Counted from the stretch's first letter, positions 1-9,424 are shown. The stretch is DNA of 53,973 nucleotides from Acidihalobacter_A sp037381185 (GCF_037381185.1 NZ_JARRQY010000015.1:1-53973); one strand, 5' to 3'. The notes: generated by a model not told the origin, from the sequence alone. Numbers and translations are program-made.

Positions 1-287
1 CAGGACGATCCCTTGGCGAAGAACGTTGCCGCTTCGCGTAAAAAATTGCGTTCCTTCTTCACCCGAACCAACTCGCGCTTGAGCGCAGCCAGCTCCTGGT
101 CACAGGTTATGCCGGAGCCTCCAAACGCCTGACCGGATGCCTTATCGGCCTCACGCTTCCACCGACTTAGCGGGTTCGGGTTCATGCCGATCTCCAAGGC
201 GATCTGGCGGCAACTCACACCGGATTGGCGGGTCAGGGCCACCGCTTCACGCTTGAACTCCGGGCTGAACTTCCTTCTCTTGGACAT
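1..287 (-). CDS. IS3-family transposase OrfA, 5' part (cut by window edge)
   Basis: The minus strand reads as a small basic protein starting MSKRRKFSPEFKREAVAL at 287, followed by a helix-turn-helix (SCRQIALEIGMNPNPLSRW) and a leucine-zipper-like tail (ELAALKRELVRVKKERNFLR). This is the standard architecture of IS3-family OrfA, which binds the element ends and is fused to OrfB by programmed frameshifting. About 95 codons are visible and the reading frame runs out of the window at base 1, so orfB and the other IS end lie outside. A good ribosome-binding site (AAGGAG on the minus strand) sits just upstream of the ATG. Confidence 0.85.
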   Translation of the reverse strand, partial: MSKRRKFSPEFKREAVALTRQSGVSCRQIALEIGMNPNPLSRWKREADKASGQAFGGSGITCDQELAALKRELVRVKKERNFLREAATFFAKGSS

Positions 288-350
288 AGACACTCCTTCG
301 GCACAGTGTGCACTCTTTCAAAAGAGTCCGCGGTATCGGGGTAGATACCC
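288..350. mobile_element. probable end of the IS3-type element
   Basis: This is the short non-coding stretch upstream of orfA where the terminal inverted repeat should lie. On the minus strand it contains a CTACCCCGATACCGCGGAC segment around 324-345, which could be the terminal repeat, but the matching other end is outside the window. No target duplication can be verified. The exact boundary is a guess. Confidence 0.35.
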
Positions 351-456
351 CCACAGCAAGGTCCTCAAAGCGGACGCTATGCTAACATTCGCCGCGTCGT
401 GCGCTGCACCGCCAGTGGGCCCCGATAAAGAACCTGTTGTCGCTCAGAGGAATAAC

Positions 457-726
457 ATGGCAGAGATGTCCGGGCTGGAGCGTGAAGTCGCCGCTCTCAT
501 CGTCGACTCGCTCAATCTTGAAGATGTCAGCGTCGAGGAAATCGACCCCGAACAGCCGCTGTTTCGCGACGGCCTGGGCCTGGACTCCATCGACGCGCTG
601 GAACTCGCGCTGGCAATCTCGAAGCGCTACGGCTTCCAGCTCAAGTCGGACGACAGCCAGAACCAGCAGATATTCGCCTCCCTGCGCGCCCTCTCCCAGC
701 ACATCGAGCAGAACCGGCGCGACTGA
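457..726 (+). CDS. acyl carrier protein of aryl-polyene type
   Basis: An 89-residue phosphopantetheine carrier protein. The modified serine lies in GLGLDSIDALELALA (around residue 47), and the DSIDALEL form is typical of carrier proteins in aryl polyene and related fatty-acid-like clusters. The start at ATG 457 is chosen because the in-frame open frame upstream overlaps the IS orfA antisense and GAGG lies 8 bases before the ATG. It would hold the growing acyl chain as a thioester in the cytoplasm. It is followed 14 bases later by a COG4648 membrane protein and then an AMP-ligase, the same order as apeF-apeG-apeH in Escherichia coli aryl polyene clusters (from family knowledge). The IS starts only about 170 bases upstream, so its normal upstream partners are displaced. 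Confidence 0.85.
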   Translation: MAEMSGLEREVAALIVDSLNLEDVSVEEIDPEQPLFRDGLGLDSIDALELALAISKRYGFQLKSDDSQNQQIFASLRALSQHIEQNRRD

Positions 727-740
727 CGCGAGTACACTCG

Positions 741-1388
741 ATGCGACTCTGGCCGTTGCTGCTGGTTGCCTACGCACTCACTGCGCATCTCAGCGTCACC
801 TATGACTATCCGCTTCCCGCGGCCCTGCTGCTGACGACCCTGCTCGCGTTGAGCTTGCTGCAGGCACTGCGCACGCGCGATACCGGCAGCCTGCTGTTCT
901 TGGGCATCTACGGGCTCGCCACGCTGGCGATGTTCGAATTCGCCGGCCTCTACGGCATGCTCTTCCTGCCCCCGGTCGCCATCAACCTTGCCGCCGCGAT
1001 GTTCTTCGGCCGCACGCTGCTGCCTGGACGGACCGACCTGATCACCCGCATCGCCCTGCACGTACGCGCCGCCCCTTCCGAACGCGCACTGCGCTATACC
1101 CGCCGCGTCAGCTGGTCGTGGATGTGGTTCTGCCTGATCATGGCGCTGCTGTCGGCCGTGCTGGCGGTGGACGCTCCACTGGAAGTCTGGTCACTGTTCG
1201 CCAATTTCCTCAACTATGTGCTGTTGGCGTTGTTTTTCCTGGCCGAAGTGGCACTGCGCCGCGTTGTGCTGCGCGACGAACCCGAATCAGGCCTGCGCGA
1301 CACCCTGCGTGCCATGCGCCAAATGGATTTGCGGCGAGTGTTCATGGAGCCCATTGACACAACCAAACGTCATGTCAATGACCCCTGA
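741..1388 (+). CDS. COG4648-type integral membrane protein
   Basis: A 215-residue very hydrophobic protein with about six predicted membrane segments (for example residues 4-22, 27-42, 50-68, 70-90, 125-145 and 150-170) and a basic C-terminal tail. Length and position between a carrier protein and an AMP-ligase match the uncharacterised COG4648 protein (ApeG) of aryl polyene loci. Its molecular role is not established. Its last codons overlap the start of the AMP-ligase by about 17 bases, which suggests translational coupling. Confidence 0.75.
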   Translation: MRLWPLLLVAYALTAHLSVTYDYPLPAALLLTTLLALSLLQALRTRDTGSLLFLGIYGLATLAMFEFAGLYGMLFLPPVAINLAAAMFFGRTLLPGRTDLITRIALHVRAAPSERALRYTRRVSWSWMWFCLIMALLSAVLAVDAPLEVWSLFANFLNYVLLALFFLAEVALRRVVLRDEPESGLRDTLRAMRQMDLRRVFMEPIDTTKRHVNDP

Positions 1389-2715
1389 CGCAGACAGTCT
1401 GCCCCTGCTCGCCGCTGCCGATTCCGATTCGCCGCTGGCCTGGTACAAGGGCCGCCTCATTGGCCGCCGCGAATATCTCGGCCACGTGGCCCGAACCGCG
1501 GCCCGCCTCCCCGAACGCGGCTACGCCGTGAACCTGTGCGCCGACCGTTACCATTTCATGGTGGCGCTCTCCGCGCTGCAACTGCGCGGACAGGTGTGTC
1601 TGCTGCCGCCCAGCCATGCCCCGCAGGTGATCGACGAGATCGCCACCGATTACGACGCCTATTGCCTGAGCGACCATTCAAGCGACATCGTCTGCCCGGA
1701 ACAGCACCGCCTCGACCTGTCCGACATCGCTCCGCCGGAGGCCGACGACGAGCGTCCCCTTGTGCCGTCAGCGCAGGCCGGCATCGTCCTATTCACCTCG
1801 GGTAGCAGCGGCAAGGCCCAGCCCAGCCCAAAGAGCTGGCAGCGGCTCGCCGCCGGCGCTCGGCTCGACATGCGGCGCTTCGGTCTGGACGAACAGCGCC
1901 ATCAGCTGGTCGCCACGGTCCCGCCACAGCATATGTTCGGCCTGGAGTTCAGCATTCTCCAGCCACTGCTCGGCCCCTGCGTAGTGCACAGCGGTCGCCC
2001 CTTCTACCCCGAGGACGTCCGCGGCGCGCTGACCGAGATGCAGGAGCCGCGCGTACTGCTGACCACGCCACTACACCTGCACGCCTGCGCCGAAGCGGAG
2101 CTGCAGTGGCCCGAAACAGCCTTTATCATCAGCTCCACCACCCACCTGGAGCCCGCGCTCGCGGCCCGTACCGAAGACGTCTTCGGCTGCCCGGTCTACG
2201 AAGTCTACGGCAGCAGCGAGACCGGCGCGGTCGCCAGCCGGCGCCCCGCCCGCGAAACCTCATGGAACGTCCTGGATGGCATCACCGTCGATACCGTGGC
2301 GGACGAACTGCTGCGCGTGGACGGACCGCAACTGGAGGCCCCGCACGTCATGGGCGATTACGTCACCCTGCATCAGGACGGGCGCTTCGAACTGCGCGGA
2401 CGCAAGAGCGAGTTGGTCAACATCGCCGGCAAGCGAATCGACCTGGGCGACCTCAACAGTCGTCTGCAGGGCATAGAAGGCGTGGAAGACGGTGTCTTCC
2501 TGGTGCCCGACGAAGATCATCGTCCGCGCTTGAGCGCGGTTGTCGTCGCTCCGAGCCTGAGCGAAGCGCAGATCCTCCAGGCACTCGCGCGCGCGCTGGA
2601 CCCGGTGTTCCTGCCGCGCCCGCTGCTCAAGGTCGACGCGCTGCCGCGCAACGCCACCGGCAAGCTGCCGAGGCAGGCGCTGCTCGACCTCCTCGCCCAG
2701 CATAGAAACGCCTGA
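1372..2715 (+). CDS. acyl-AMP ligase of aryl polyene type
   Basis: About 447 residues with the hallmarks of the ANL adenylating superfamily: the P-loop-like FTSGSSGKAQPSPKSW, the A5 motif YGSSETG, the hinge GRKSELVNIAGKRI and the C-terminal catalytic lysine in LPRNATGKLPRQAL. It would activate an aromatic or acyl carboxylate as the adenylate and load it on the neighbouring carrier protein. The start is the ATG at 1372 (ATG 1378 is equally possible), because the longer open frame upstream is just the other frame of the membrane protein gene. In intact clusters it is followed by a dehydratase, acyltransferase and ketosynthases. Here a transporter gene follows instead, so the operon looks truncated on both sides within this window. 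Confidence 0.8.
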   Translation: MSMTPDADSLPLLAAADSDSPLAWYKGRLIGRREYLGHVARTAARLPERGYAVNLCADRYHFMVALSALQLRGQVCLLPPSHAPQVIDEIATDYDAYCLSDHSSDIVCPEQHRLDLSDIAPPEADDERPLVPSAQAGIVLFTSGSSGKAQPSPKSWQRLAAGARLDMRRFGLDEQRHQLVATVPPQHMFGLEFSILQPLLGPCVVHSGRPFYPEDVRGALTEMQEPRVLLTTPLHLHACAEAELQWPETAFIISSTTHLEPALAARTEDVFGCPVYEVYGSSETGAVASRRPARETSWNVLDGITVDTVADELLRVDGPQLEAPHVMGDYVTLHQDGRFELRGRKSELVNIAGKRIDLGDLNSRLQGIEGVEDGVFLVPDEDHRPRLSAVVVAPSLSEAQILQALARALDPVFLPRPLLKVDALPRNATGKLPRQALLDLLAQHRNA

Positions 2716-2780
2716 AACCCTGCTTGCGGCCGGCGTCCGCAGCCCGGATACTGCGGCATTCCCCTGCCCCGACCGACTTC

Positions 2781-3665
2781 ATGCAGCGTAGCCCCACAGC
2801 CACCCGCGGCCTCCTCTTCGCTCTCAGCGCCGCCGCGCTCAACGGCAGCATCGGCGTGCTCAGCAAAAGCCTCATGGCCGCCGGCCTCGGCGCGGCCGCC
2901 ATCGCTTTCTACAAAAGTCTCATCGGCGGCCTCGCGCTCGTAGCGTTCGTGCGCGGCGCAGGCACACCCAGCGCCTCGCTGCGCACCGCTGCGGTGTGCG
3001 CCCTGTTCGGCATCTTCGTGCTGTTCTTCTGCGAAACCCAGGCCTACCGCTACGAAATCGCCGCCAACGTGGTTCTCGCACTCATGGCCAGCGCCGCGCT
3101 CACGGCCCTGCTGCTCGGCTGGGTGCTGCTGGGCGACCGCCCCGGCCTCCACCACTGGTTCGCGCTTGCGCTGGGCTGCACCGGCCTCGCCGTATTGCTC
3201 GGCGTCGCCACGCCGGGAAGCTGGGTCGGCATTGGCTTCGCCGCGCTCGCCGGCGCCGGCTACGGGCTGTTTTCGGTACTCGCCAAACGCCTCCAACTGG
3301 GCGGCGGACTCGCCGTCACCCGGCGTCTGCTGCTGTTCGGTGCGCTTTATCTGAGCGTGCCGTACCTGGCCGACGGAGCTCCGCTGCCGCACCTGGATCC
3401 GGCCGGCTGGCTGCTGCTCGGAGGACTCGCGCTGCTGCCCTCGATCGGCGGTTTCTACTGCACCACGCAGGCCATCGTCCACGCGCCGCCCGCGCAGGTG
3501 CAGATGGTCGAGCTGAGCGAACCCCTGTTCGCCGCGCTGTTCGCCGCCATCTGGCTGCACGAGCGCCCCACCTACGCAACCTGGATAGGCGGCGCACTCA
3601 TCCTGCTCGCCCTGCTGGTCATGCAGCGCGGCAGTACGCCGGCCGCCTGCACCGAGGAAGTCTGA
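2781..3665 (+). CDS. EamA/DMT-family membrane transporter
   Basis: A 294-residue protein with about ten hydrophobic helices arranged as two similar halves, the pattern of EamA (drug/metabolite transporter superfamily) exporters. The start ATG at 2781 gives a short N-terminal tail (MQRSPTATRG) before the first helix. An upstream in-frame start would add an unlikely proline- and arginine-rich leader. The substrate is unknown. It ends only four bases before mutM and is probably co-transcribed with it. Confidence 0.8.
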   Translation: MQRSPTATRGLLFALSAAALNGSIGVLSKSLMAAGLGAAAIAFYKSLIGGLALVAFVRGAGTPSASLRTAAVCALFGIFVLFFCETQAYRYEIAANVVLALMASAALTALLLGWVLLGDRPGLHHWFALALGCTGLAVLLGVATPGSWVGIGFAALAGAGYGLFSVLAKRLQLGGGLAVTRRLLLFGALYLSVPYLADGAPLPHLDPAGWLLLGGLALLPSIGGFYCTTQAIVHAPPAQVQMVELSEPLFAALFAAIWLHERPTYATWIGGALILLALLVMQRGSTPAACTEEV

Positions 3666-3669
3666 CTCC

Positions 3670-4485
3670 ATGCCCGAATTGCCCGAAGTCGAGACCACGC
3701 GCCGAGGCATCGAGCCGTATCTTCTCGGCCACCGCGTGGAGCGCGTGGTGGTGCGCGACCCGCGGCTGCGCTGGCCGATACCCGCCGAACTGCCGGACAC
3801 GCTGCGCGGACAATGCATCGAAGCCGTGGAACGCCGAGCCAAGTACCTGCTGCTGCGCACACGCGCCGGCACCGCGATCCTGCATCTGGGCATGTCCGGC
3901 AGCCTGCGGGTGTTGCCTGCGCAGACCCCTGCCGAACGCCACGATCACGTCGACATCGTGCTCGACAGCGGACTGACCCTGCGCCTGCGCGATCCGCGCC
4001 GCTTCGGCGCCGTGCTGTGGACGGGAGAGGACCCGCTGCGCCACCCGCTGCTGGCCAAACTCGGCCCCGAGCCGCTGACGGACGCCTTCGACGGCGAGCG
4101 TATCTACCGCCTCTCGCGTGGGCGGCGCGGGCCGGTGAAGAACTTCATCATGGACAACCACGTCGTCGTCGGGCTGGGCAACATCTACGCTAACGAAGCG
4201 CTGTTTCGCGCCCGCATCCATCCTTCACGGGCGGCCGGAAGAATCGCCAGGGAACGCTATGCGAAACTGGCCGAAACGGCCAAGACGGTACTCACCGAAG
4301 CCATCGCCGCCGGTGGCACCACGCTGCGCGACTTCACCCGCGAGGACGGCAATCCGGGCTACTTCCGCATCGAGCTGAAGGTCTACGGCCATGCCGGAGA
4401 ACCCTGTCCGGAGTGCGGCGCGACGATCCGCCAGACGGTGATCGGACAGCGTTCGAGCTACTACTGCCCGCATTGCCAGCGCTGA
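3670..4485 (+). CDS. mutM: formamidopyrimidine-DNA glycosylase
   Basis: The protein begins MPELPEVETTRRG, giving the catalytic N-terminal Pro2-Glu3 pair, contains the H2TH region (NYIMD-like IMDNHVVVGLGNIYANEALF), and ends in a zinc finger with CPECG...CPHC. The length of 271 residues is normal. The enzyme removes 8-oxoguanine and formamidopyrimidine lesions and nicks the DNA by beta/delta elimination. The start is fixed because Pro2 must be exposed after Met removal. With mutY at 14216-15289 the window carries both main GO-repair glycosylases. Confidence 0.97.
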   Translation: MPELPEVETTRRGIEPYLLGHRVERVVVRDPRLRWPIPAELPDTLRGQCIEAVERRAKYLLLRTRAGTAILHLGMSGSLRVLPAQTPAERHDHVDIVLDSGLTLRLRDPRRFGAVLWTGEDPLRHPLLAKLGPEPLTDAFDGERIYRLSRGRRGPVKNFIMDNHVVVGLGNIYANEALFRARIHPSRAAGRIARERYAKLAETAKTVLTEAIAAGGTTLRDFTREDGNPGYFRIELKVYGHAGEPCPECGATIRQTVIGQRSSYYCPHCQR

Positions 4486-4504
4486 ATGCGCCGACCGGCG
4501 TACC

Positions 4505-4756
4505 TCAGCCCTGCGCCATCAGCACTTCGTACTTGTCCATCAGCTGCTCGCGCGTCTCCTCGTGCTCGGGATCCACTAAAATGCAGTCGACGGGGCAGAC
4601 TTCCTTGCACTGCGGCGTGTCGTAGTGTCCCACGCATTCGGTGCACAGCTTGGGATCGATGACGTAGATCTCCTCGCCGGGGGAAATCGCCTCGTTCGGG
4701 CACTCCGGCTCGCACACGTCGCAGTTGATGCATTCGTCGGTGATGAAAAGGGCCAT
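4505..4756 (-). CDS. YfhL-type 2[4Fe-4S] ferredoxin
   Basis: An 83-residue ferredoxin. The first cluster motif is CINCDVCEPECP and the second is the extended CTECVGHYDTPQCKEVCP, with an insertion between cysteines two and three and a charged C-terminal helix. This is the Allochromatium/YfhL type of low-potential bacterial ferredoxin, a cytoplasmic electron carrier. It lies 38 bases downstream of coaD on the same strand. coaD and this ferredoxin are commonly adjacent in gammaproteobacteria. Confidence 0.92.
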   Translation of the reverse strand: MALFITDECINCDVCEPECPNEAISPGEEIYVIDPKLCTECVGHYDTPQCKEVCPVDCILVDPEHEETREQLMDKYEVLMAQG

Positions 4757-4794
4757 GTCTGACTCGAGAATAACTGAGTAAAGGAGTCTGGATT

Positions 4795-5274
4795 TTACCG
4801 CAGCCGGCTGCGCAGCGCAGCCTCTACGCCGGGCGCGACGAAGCCTGAAACGTCACCGCCCAGGCGGGCGATCTCACGCACCAGACTGGAGGAGATGAAG
4901 CCGTAGGCCTCGTCCGGCGTCAGGAAGATGCTCTCGACCTCGGGCGCAAGCTTGCGGTTCATACTGGAGAGCTGGAACTCATGCTCGAAATCCGACACCG
5001 CGCGCAGCCCGCGCAAGATCAGGTTGGCTCCCTGTTCACGCGCAAATTCCACCAGAAGGCCGCGAAATCCCACCACTTCGACACCTGGCAGATCCTTCAA
5101 CACCTCGCGCGCCATCGCCACGCGCTCATCCAGGTTGAAGGTCGTGCCCTTGGCCGGATTCTCCGCCACCGCCACCACCAGACGGTCGAACAGCCGGCAG
5201 CCACGTCGCACCAGATCGGTATGGCCATTGGTGATCGGATCGAACGTACCCGGATAGACGACGCTGAGTTTCAT
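4795..5274 (-). CDS. coaD: phosphopantetheine adenylyltransferase
   Basis: A 159-residue nucleotidyltransferase with MKLSVVYPGTFDPITNGH (the TxGH adenylyl-transfer motif) at its N-terminus and ISSSLVREIARLGGDVSGFV near the C-terminus. It adenylates 4'-phosphopantetheine to dephospho-CoA, the penultimate step of CoA synthesis. The start at 5274 matches the family's N-terminus. The open frame continues 20 codons further upstream, but those residues are not family-like. Confidence 0.96.
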   Translation of the reverse strand: MKLSVVYPGTFDPITNGHTDLVRRGCRLFDRLVVAVAENPAKGTTFNLDERVAMAREVLKDLPGVEVVGFRGLLVEFAREQGANLILRGLRAVSDFEHEFQLSSMNRKLAPEVESIFLTPDEAYGFISSSLVREIARLGGDVSGFVAPGVEAALRSRLR

Positions 5275-5346
5275 GGAATCCATTCCCTCCCGAAAGGAGC
5301 GGGAAAGATTGCCGTAAAGCCCGCCAAAGGGCAAATGTCCCCGCCG

Positions 5347-8300
5347 CTATCCGGTGCGCGGCGCCCCCACACCCAACAGGTATTGCTCGAAATCGTCGGC
5401 AGGCAAGGGTTTCGAAAACAGGTAACCCTGACCGTAGTCACACCCGATATCCGCCAGCCGGCGCCGCTGCACCTCGGTCTCCACGCCTTCGGCCACGACC
5501 TGGAGACCGAGCTTGTGGGCCATGCTCACGATGGCCTCGGACAGCGCCAGATCATGGGAATCGTGCTCCAGATTGTGGACGAACGACCGGTCGATCTTCA
5601 GGTAGTCGATGTCGAAACGCTTGAGGTAGGACAACGCCGAATAGCCGGTACCGAAATCGTCGATGGCGACCTGAATGCCCGCATCGCGAAAGGCCAGCAG
5701 CTTGTCGGTCACGGTCGGCAGGGCGTTGAGCAGCAGTCCCTCGGTGATCTCGACGCTGATGCAGCTCTCGCTGACGCCAAGCGTCTGCAAATGACCCAGC
5801 CAATCCGAGACCAACGGGGTGTCGCTATGGAACTGCACCGGCGACATGTTCACCGATACCTGCAGATCGTGGCTACCCAGTCCCGCCCAACGCTTGGCCC
5901 AGCGGGCCGCTTCGCGGAACACCCAATCGCCGATCGACAGAATCAGGCCGGTTTCCTCAGCCAGCGGAATGAATTCCTGTGGGTCGATGATGCCCAGTTC
6001 GGGATGTTCCCAGCGCAGCAATGCCTCGGCCTTTACCACCCGCCCGCCGACCAACTCGAGGATCGGCTGGAAATAAACGGAGAACTGCCGCTCCTGCAGC
6101 GCACCGCGCAGGTCGTTGACCAGGCGCAGGCGGTATCGCGCGGACTCCTGTAGCGCCGGCGTGAAGTAGCTCAGGCGGTTACGCCCCGCGTTCTTGGCCG
6201 CGTACATGGCCTGGTCCGCATTGCGCAGCAACTGCTCGATATCGGCCGAATCCTGCGGATACAAGGTGATGCCAATGCTGGCCGTCACGTAAGCAAAGTC
6301 GGTCTCGAACACATAGGGTTCGGCCAGCGCCGCGATGACCTGAAGGGCGACGCGCTCGACATCGCTGGTGTCGGCGAGTTGGGTCAGGATCACCGTGAAC
6401 TCGTCGCCGCCAAGGCGCGCCACGGTATCGGACTCGCGGACGCAGCGGCTGATGCGCGCCGCCGCCTCGACCAGCAAGCGGTCGCCAATCTGATGCCCCA
6501 GCGTGTCGTTCACCTCCTTGAAGCGGTCCAGATCGATGAACAGCAGCGCCAGCAGCGACCGTTCGCGATGGGACTTGCGCAGTTCCTGCTCCAGGCGGTC
6601 ATGAAACATGTAGCGGTTGGGCAGGTCGGTCAGGAAGTCGAAGTTGGCCTGGCGCCAGATCAGCTCGTCAGAGCGCACCTTGTCGGTAATGTCCGAACTC
6701 AGCGCTACATAGCGCAGCACCTCGCCGTTGGAGTCGCGCACCGTGTTCAGCGTGAGCCACTCGGGAAAGATTTAGCCGTTTTTGCGCCGATTCCATATCT
6801 GCCCCTGCCAGAAGCCGGTCTTATTCACATCCTCCCACAGCTCGCGGTAAAACTCCTCGCCGTGTCTGCCCGAGCGCAGAAAGGCGGGATCCTTGCCGCG
6901 AATTTCATCGATCTCGTTTCCCGTGACCCGGGTGAACGCCGGATTGATGGCGACCACGCGATTCTGCGCATCCGTGACCAGCATCGCCTCGCTGCTGCCG
7001 CGGTAGATCAGCGAGGCCAGGTTGCGCTCCTCCTCGGCACGATGGCGCTCCAGCGCGATGCCGACCAGGTTCGCCGCATCCTCGATAAGCGCGATCTGCT
7101 GCGCGTCGGGCTTTGCCGGATGGCGGTAATAGATGGCGAAAGTACCAAGCACCAGACCGGCCGCCGAGCGGATGGGCTCCGACCAGGACGCCGCCAGACC
7201 CGCCCTGGCGGCGAGCACTCGGAAGGACTCCGGCCAGAACGGATGCGTGGCGATTTCCTCGGCTACGGTGCGCTCACCGGTATAGGCCGCCGTGCCGCAG
7301 GACCCGACGCCGGGGCCGATCTCCAGCCCGTTCACCCCCTCGTTGTAATAGGCCGGCAGGCTTGGCGCCGCACCGGTCTTCAGGTGTCTTCGCTCCTCGT
7401 CAAGCACCAGGATCGAACACACCATCGCCGAATCGGTCGCCTCTACGCTGTGAATGACCTCGTTCATGACATTCTGCAGCTCCGCCCCCCTGGCTACGGC
7501 CTCCAGCGCACGGCGGCGCATGCGATCGCGCACCTCGGCCTGCTTGCGCAGCGTGATGTCCTCGATCAGCACAACCAGATAGGCCAGGCTGCCGTCGGCA
7601 TTGCGCACGCCGCGAGCGGCCAGATAGACGTTCACCACGCCGCCGTCCTTGCGCAGGAACCGTTTCTCGAAATTGAATTCGTTGATCTCGCCGCGCAGCA
7701 GGCGCCCGAATATCTCTCCGTTGTCGGCAAGATCGTCCGGATGCGTGATCTCAGCCCAGGTGCGCGCCATGAGTTCCTCGCGCGTGTAGCCGAGCATCCC
7801 GCACAGGGCGTCATTCACCTCCATCCAGCTCTTGTCGGGCAGGGTCGCCGCCATGCCCACCATCGAACGCTCGAAATAGGCGCGAAAGTGCCGCTCGCTG
7901 GTCTGCAGCGCCTCCAGCGCTTCGCGGCGCTGACGCTCGCGGTCGAAATTATCCAGCGCGAAACCGATGTCGCCGCACATTTCCTCGAACAGGGTGACGG
8001 TCTGGACATCGAAGAAATCCTCGGCCGTATGGTAGACGCCGAGCACGGCATACGACCTTCCGCCGCGTGTGATCGGAAACGCCCCCCCGCTGTTCCAACC
8101 GAAGCGCTGCTCCTGTTCGCGCCACGAATCGGTGATCGGGCTGCGCATGTAGTGATTGACATAAACCGCGTGATTCTCGCGGAAGGCGGTGGCGGAGGGT
8201 CCGCGTCCTTCGGGTAGATCTTCCCGGATGGAGATACGTATGCCATCGAGATACTCGATGCCGCTGCCGTAGGACTCCACAGGAACGATGAGGTCCGTGT

Positions 8301-8499
8301 CCGCCCCGTGAACACCGACCCAGGCCATACGCGCGCCGCCGAACTTGACCGCCACCCGGCAGATCAGCGGAAACAACTCCGCCTCGTCGCTCATACGGAC
8401 AATGGCCTGGTTGACCTCGCTAAGCGCCTTGTAGATCTGGGTCAGGCGCTGCAAGTCATTCTGAGACTCAAGATCAGGACCGTTCACTTGCCCGGCCAA
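5347..8499 (-). pseudogene. GAF-PAS-GAF-PAS-GGDEF-EAL protein split by an in-frame TAA
   Basis: One reading frame runs from 8499 to 5347 (1,050 codons) and is interrupted only by a TAA at 6774-6772. In order it holds GAF (about residues 20-185), PAS (200-320), GAF (335-475), PAS (485-590), GGDEF (612-770) and EAL (790-1035). The GGDEF and EALLRW signatures are intact and an inhibitory RxxD site lies five residues before GGDEF. Such proteins make and/or degrade cyclic di-GMP in response to bound ligands. The stop falls inside the second PAS, where NG-stop-IFPEWL replaces the usual NGEIFPEWL, so a single GAA to TAA change fits. The start is a TTG at 8499 preceded by a strong GAGGGGG site. Products could be a sensor-only 575-residue protein and an enzyme-only 464-residue protein (from ATG 6741). 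Confidence 0.88.
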
Positions 8500-8606
8500 A
8501 TTGGTTCCCCCTCAATCGCACCGTAGGACGGCGCGCACAGACAGTTTCCCTGTTTTGCCTGTATGTGCAAGTCGGGCGTGCACTCCGGGGCTGCCAAGTA
8601 TCCGCC

Positions 8607-8640
8607 CGAAGCGTCTGTTACGGTTCAGAGAGACGCTTCG
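8607..8640. repeat. 10-bp perfect inverted repeat
   Basis: CGAAGCGTCT at 8607-8616 and its exact complement at 8631-8640 are separated by 14 bases. It lies between the c-di-GMP gene and the remnant regulator, 32 bases past the remnant's stop codon, so it could be that gene's old terminator, although no T-run follows on either strand. Confidence 0.6.
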
Positions 8641-8671
8641 TGCCGCATCAGACTGGGGCCTGGCCCGCCCG

Positions 8672-9025
8672 TCAGTCGTCCCCTGGCGCCCCGGCGGCCG
8701 GCACCGCCAGCGAATGGAACCTCTCGCCCATCGCCACGAACGTACGGAAGCGCCGTACATTCGCGTCCTCGAAGAACAACCGCCGCGTCATGGCCTCGAA
8801 ATGATTCATGCCCCGGGCCAGTACCACAAGCACGCAATCCCCCTCGCCGGTGACGTAGTAGCACTACTGCACCAGCGGCTCCTTCATCGCCTTGCTCCGA
8901 AACGCGTCGACCCGATCAGCGCGCTCGCGCTCCAGTTCGACGATGACGATGAACGTCATACCCAAGCCGACCGCCGCGGGGTCGATCTCGATCACGTCGC
9001 GCAGGAGGTACTGGCTTTCATCACG
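8672..9025 (-). pseudogene. Lrp/AsnC-family regulator remnant
   Basis: The minus strand encodes the C-terminal ligand-binding (RAM/AsnC) half of an Lrp-type regulator: IDPAAVGLGMTFIVIVELER, then EPLVQ-stop-CYYVTGEGD, then RRLFFEDANVRRFRTFV and a normal end at 8672. An in-frame TAG interrupts it between VQ and CYYV, where relatives have glutamine. The N-terminal helix-turn-helix half is absent: upstream of about 9010 the frame no longer resembles the family and runs straight into the divergent M20 remnant. It is therefore a truncated, nonsense-mutated relic. Confidence 0.8.
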
Positions 9026-9045
9026 GAAGAACCGGAGGTGGCGAC

Positions 9046-9183
9046 GTGAACGACAGACTGCTTTCCGACAGCGAGCTTACAGCGCTGGTCCGGCTGCTCC
9101 ATTGGCTGCACCAACACCCGGAAACCGGATTCGAGGTCGGCAAGGCGGCGGCCCCGGTGACCGGAATCGACGGATATTCATAA
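9046..9183 (+). pseudogene. M20-type peptidase/amidohydrolase N-terminal remnant
   Basis: From a GTG at 9046, preceded by a well-placed GGAGG site, 45 codons read LTALVRLLHWLHQHPETGFE before a TAA. The HPETGFE stretch is the conserved N-terminal signature of M20 aminoacylase/amidohydrolases. Everything after residue 45 is missing. The still good start signal suggests recent loss. Confidence 0.6.
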
Positions 9184-9283
9184 GACCTTGACCGCAACTA
9201 CGCCGTCGGCCGCGCCGACGGCGTGTCACGCAGCACCTACCGCACGCTGTAACACGCCACCGAGACAGGCCTCGCCGCCGCCC

Positions 9284-9424
9284 GGCATGATGCTGACGCT
9301 GGAACCGAACCTGACGCTCGCGCCTGATCGAAGCATGGTGCACGAGGAAAACATCGTCCTCCACGAGGACGGCGCGCATCTGCTGAGCCGGCGTGCCCCG
9401 CCTAAGCTGCCGGAGATCATCTAG
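9284..9424 (+). pseudogene. M24 (Xaa-Pro peptidase-like) C-terminal remnant
   Basis: The frame gives GMMLTLEPNLTLAPDRSM then VHEENIVLHEDGAHLLSRRAP and a natural stop at 9424. This is the C-terminal metal-binding region (LEPN, HEENIV with the conserved Glu ligands) of pita-bread-fold M24 peptidases. The N-terminal about 350 residues are gone. The codons upstream (9188-9283) are not family-like. Confidence 0.72.

Noticed and set aside
184..456. N-terminal extension of the carrier-protein reading frame
   Set aside because: It lies antisense over the IS orfA and its promoter region; the family starts at 457.
6760..6790. Programmed stop-codon read-through in the GGDEF/EAL gene
   Set aside because: No TGA with selenocysteine structure and no known read-through context around the TAA; a point mutation is simpler.
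6379..8217. 612-codon open frame on the plus strand
   Set aside because: It is the antisense shadow of the GAF/PAS gene, with no family-like motifs; GC-rich coding DNA often leaves the opposite strand open.
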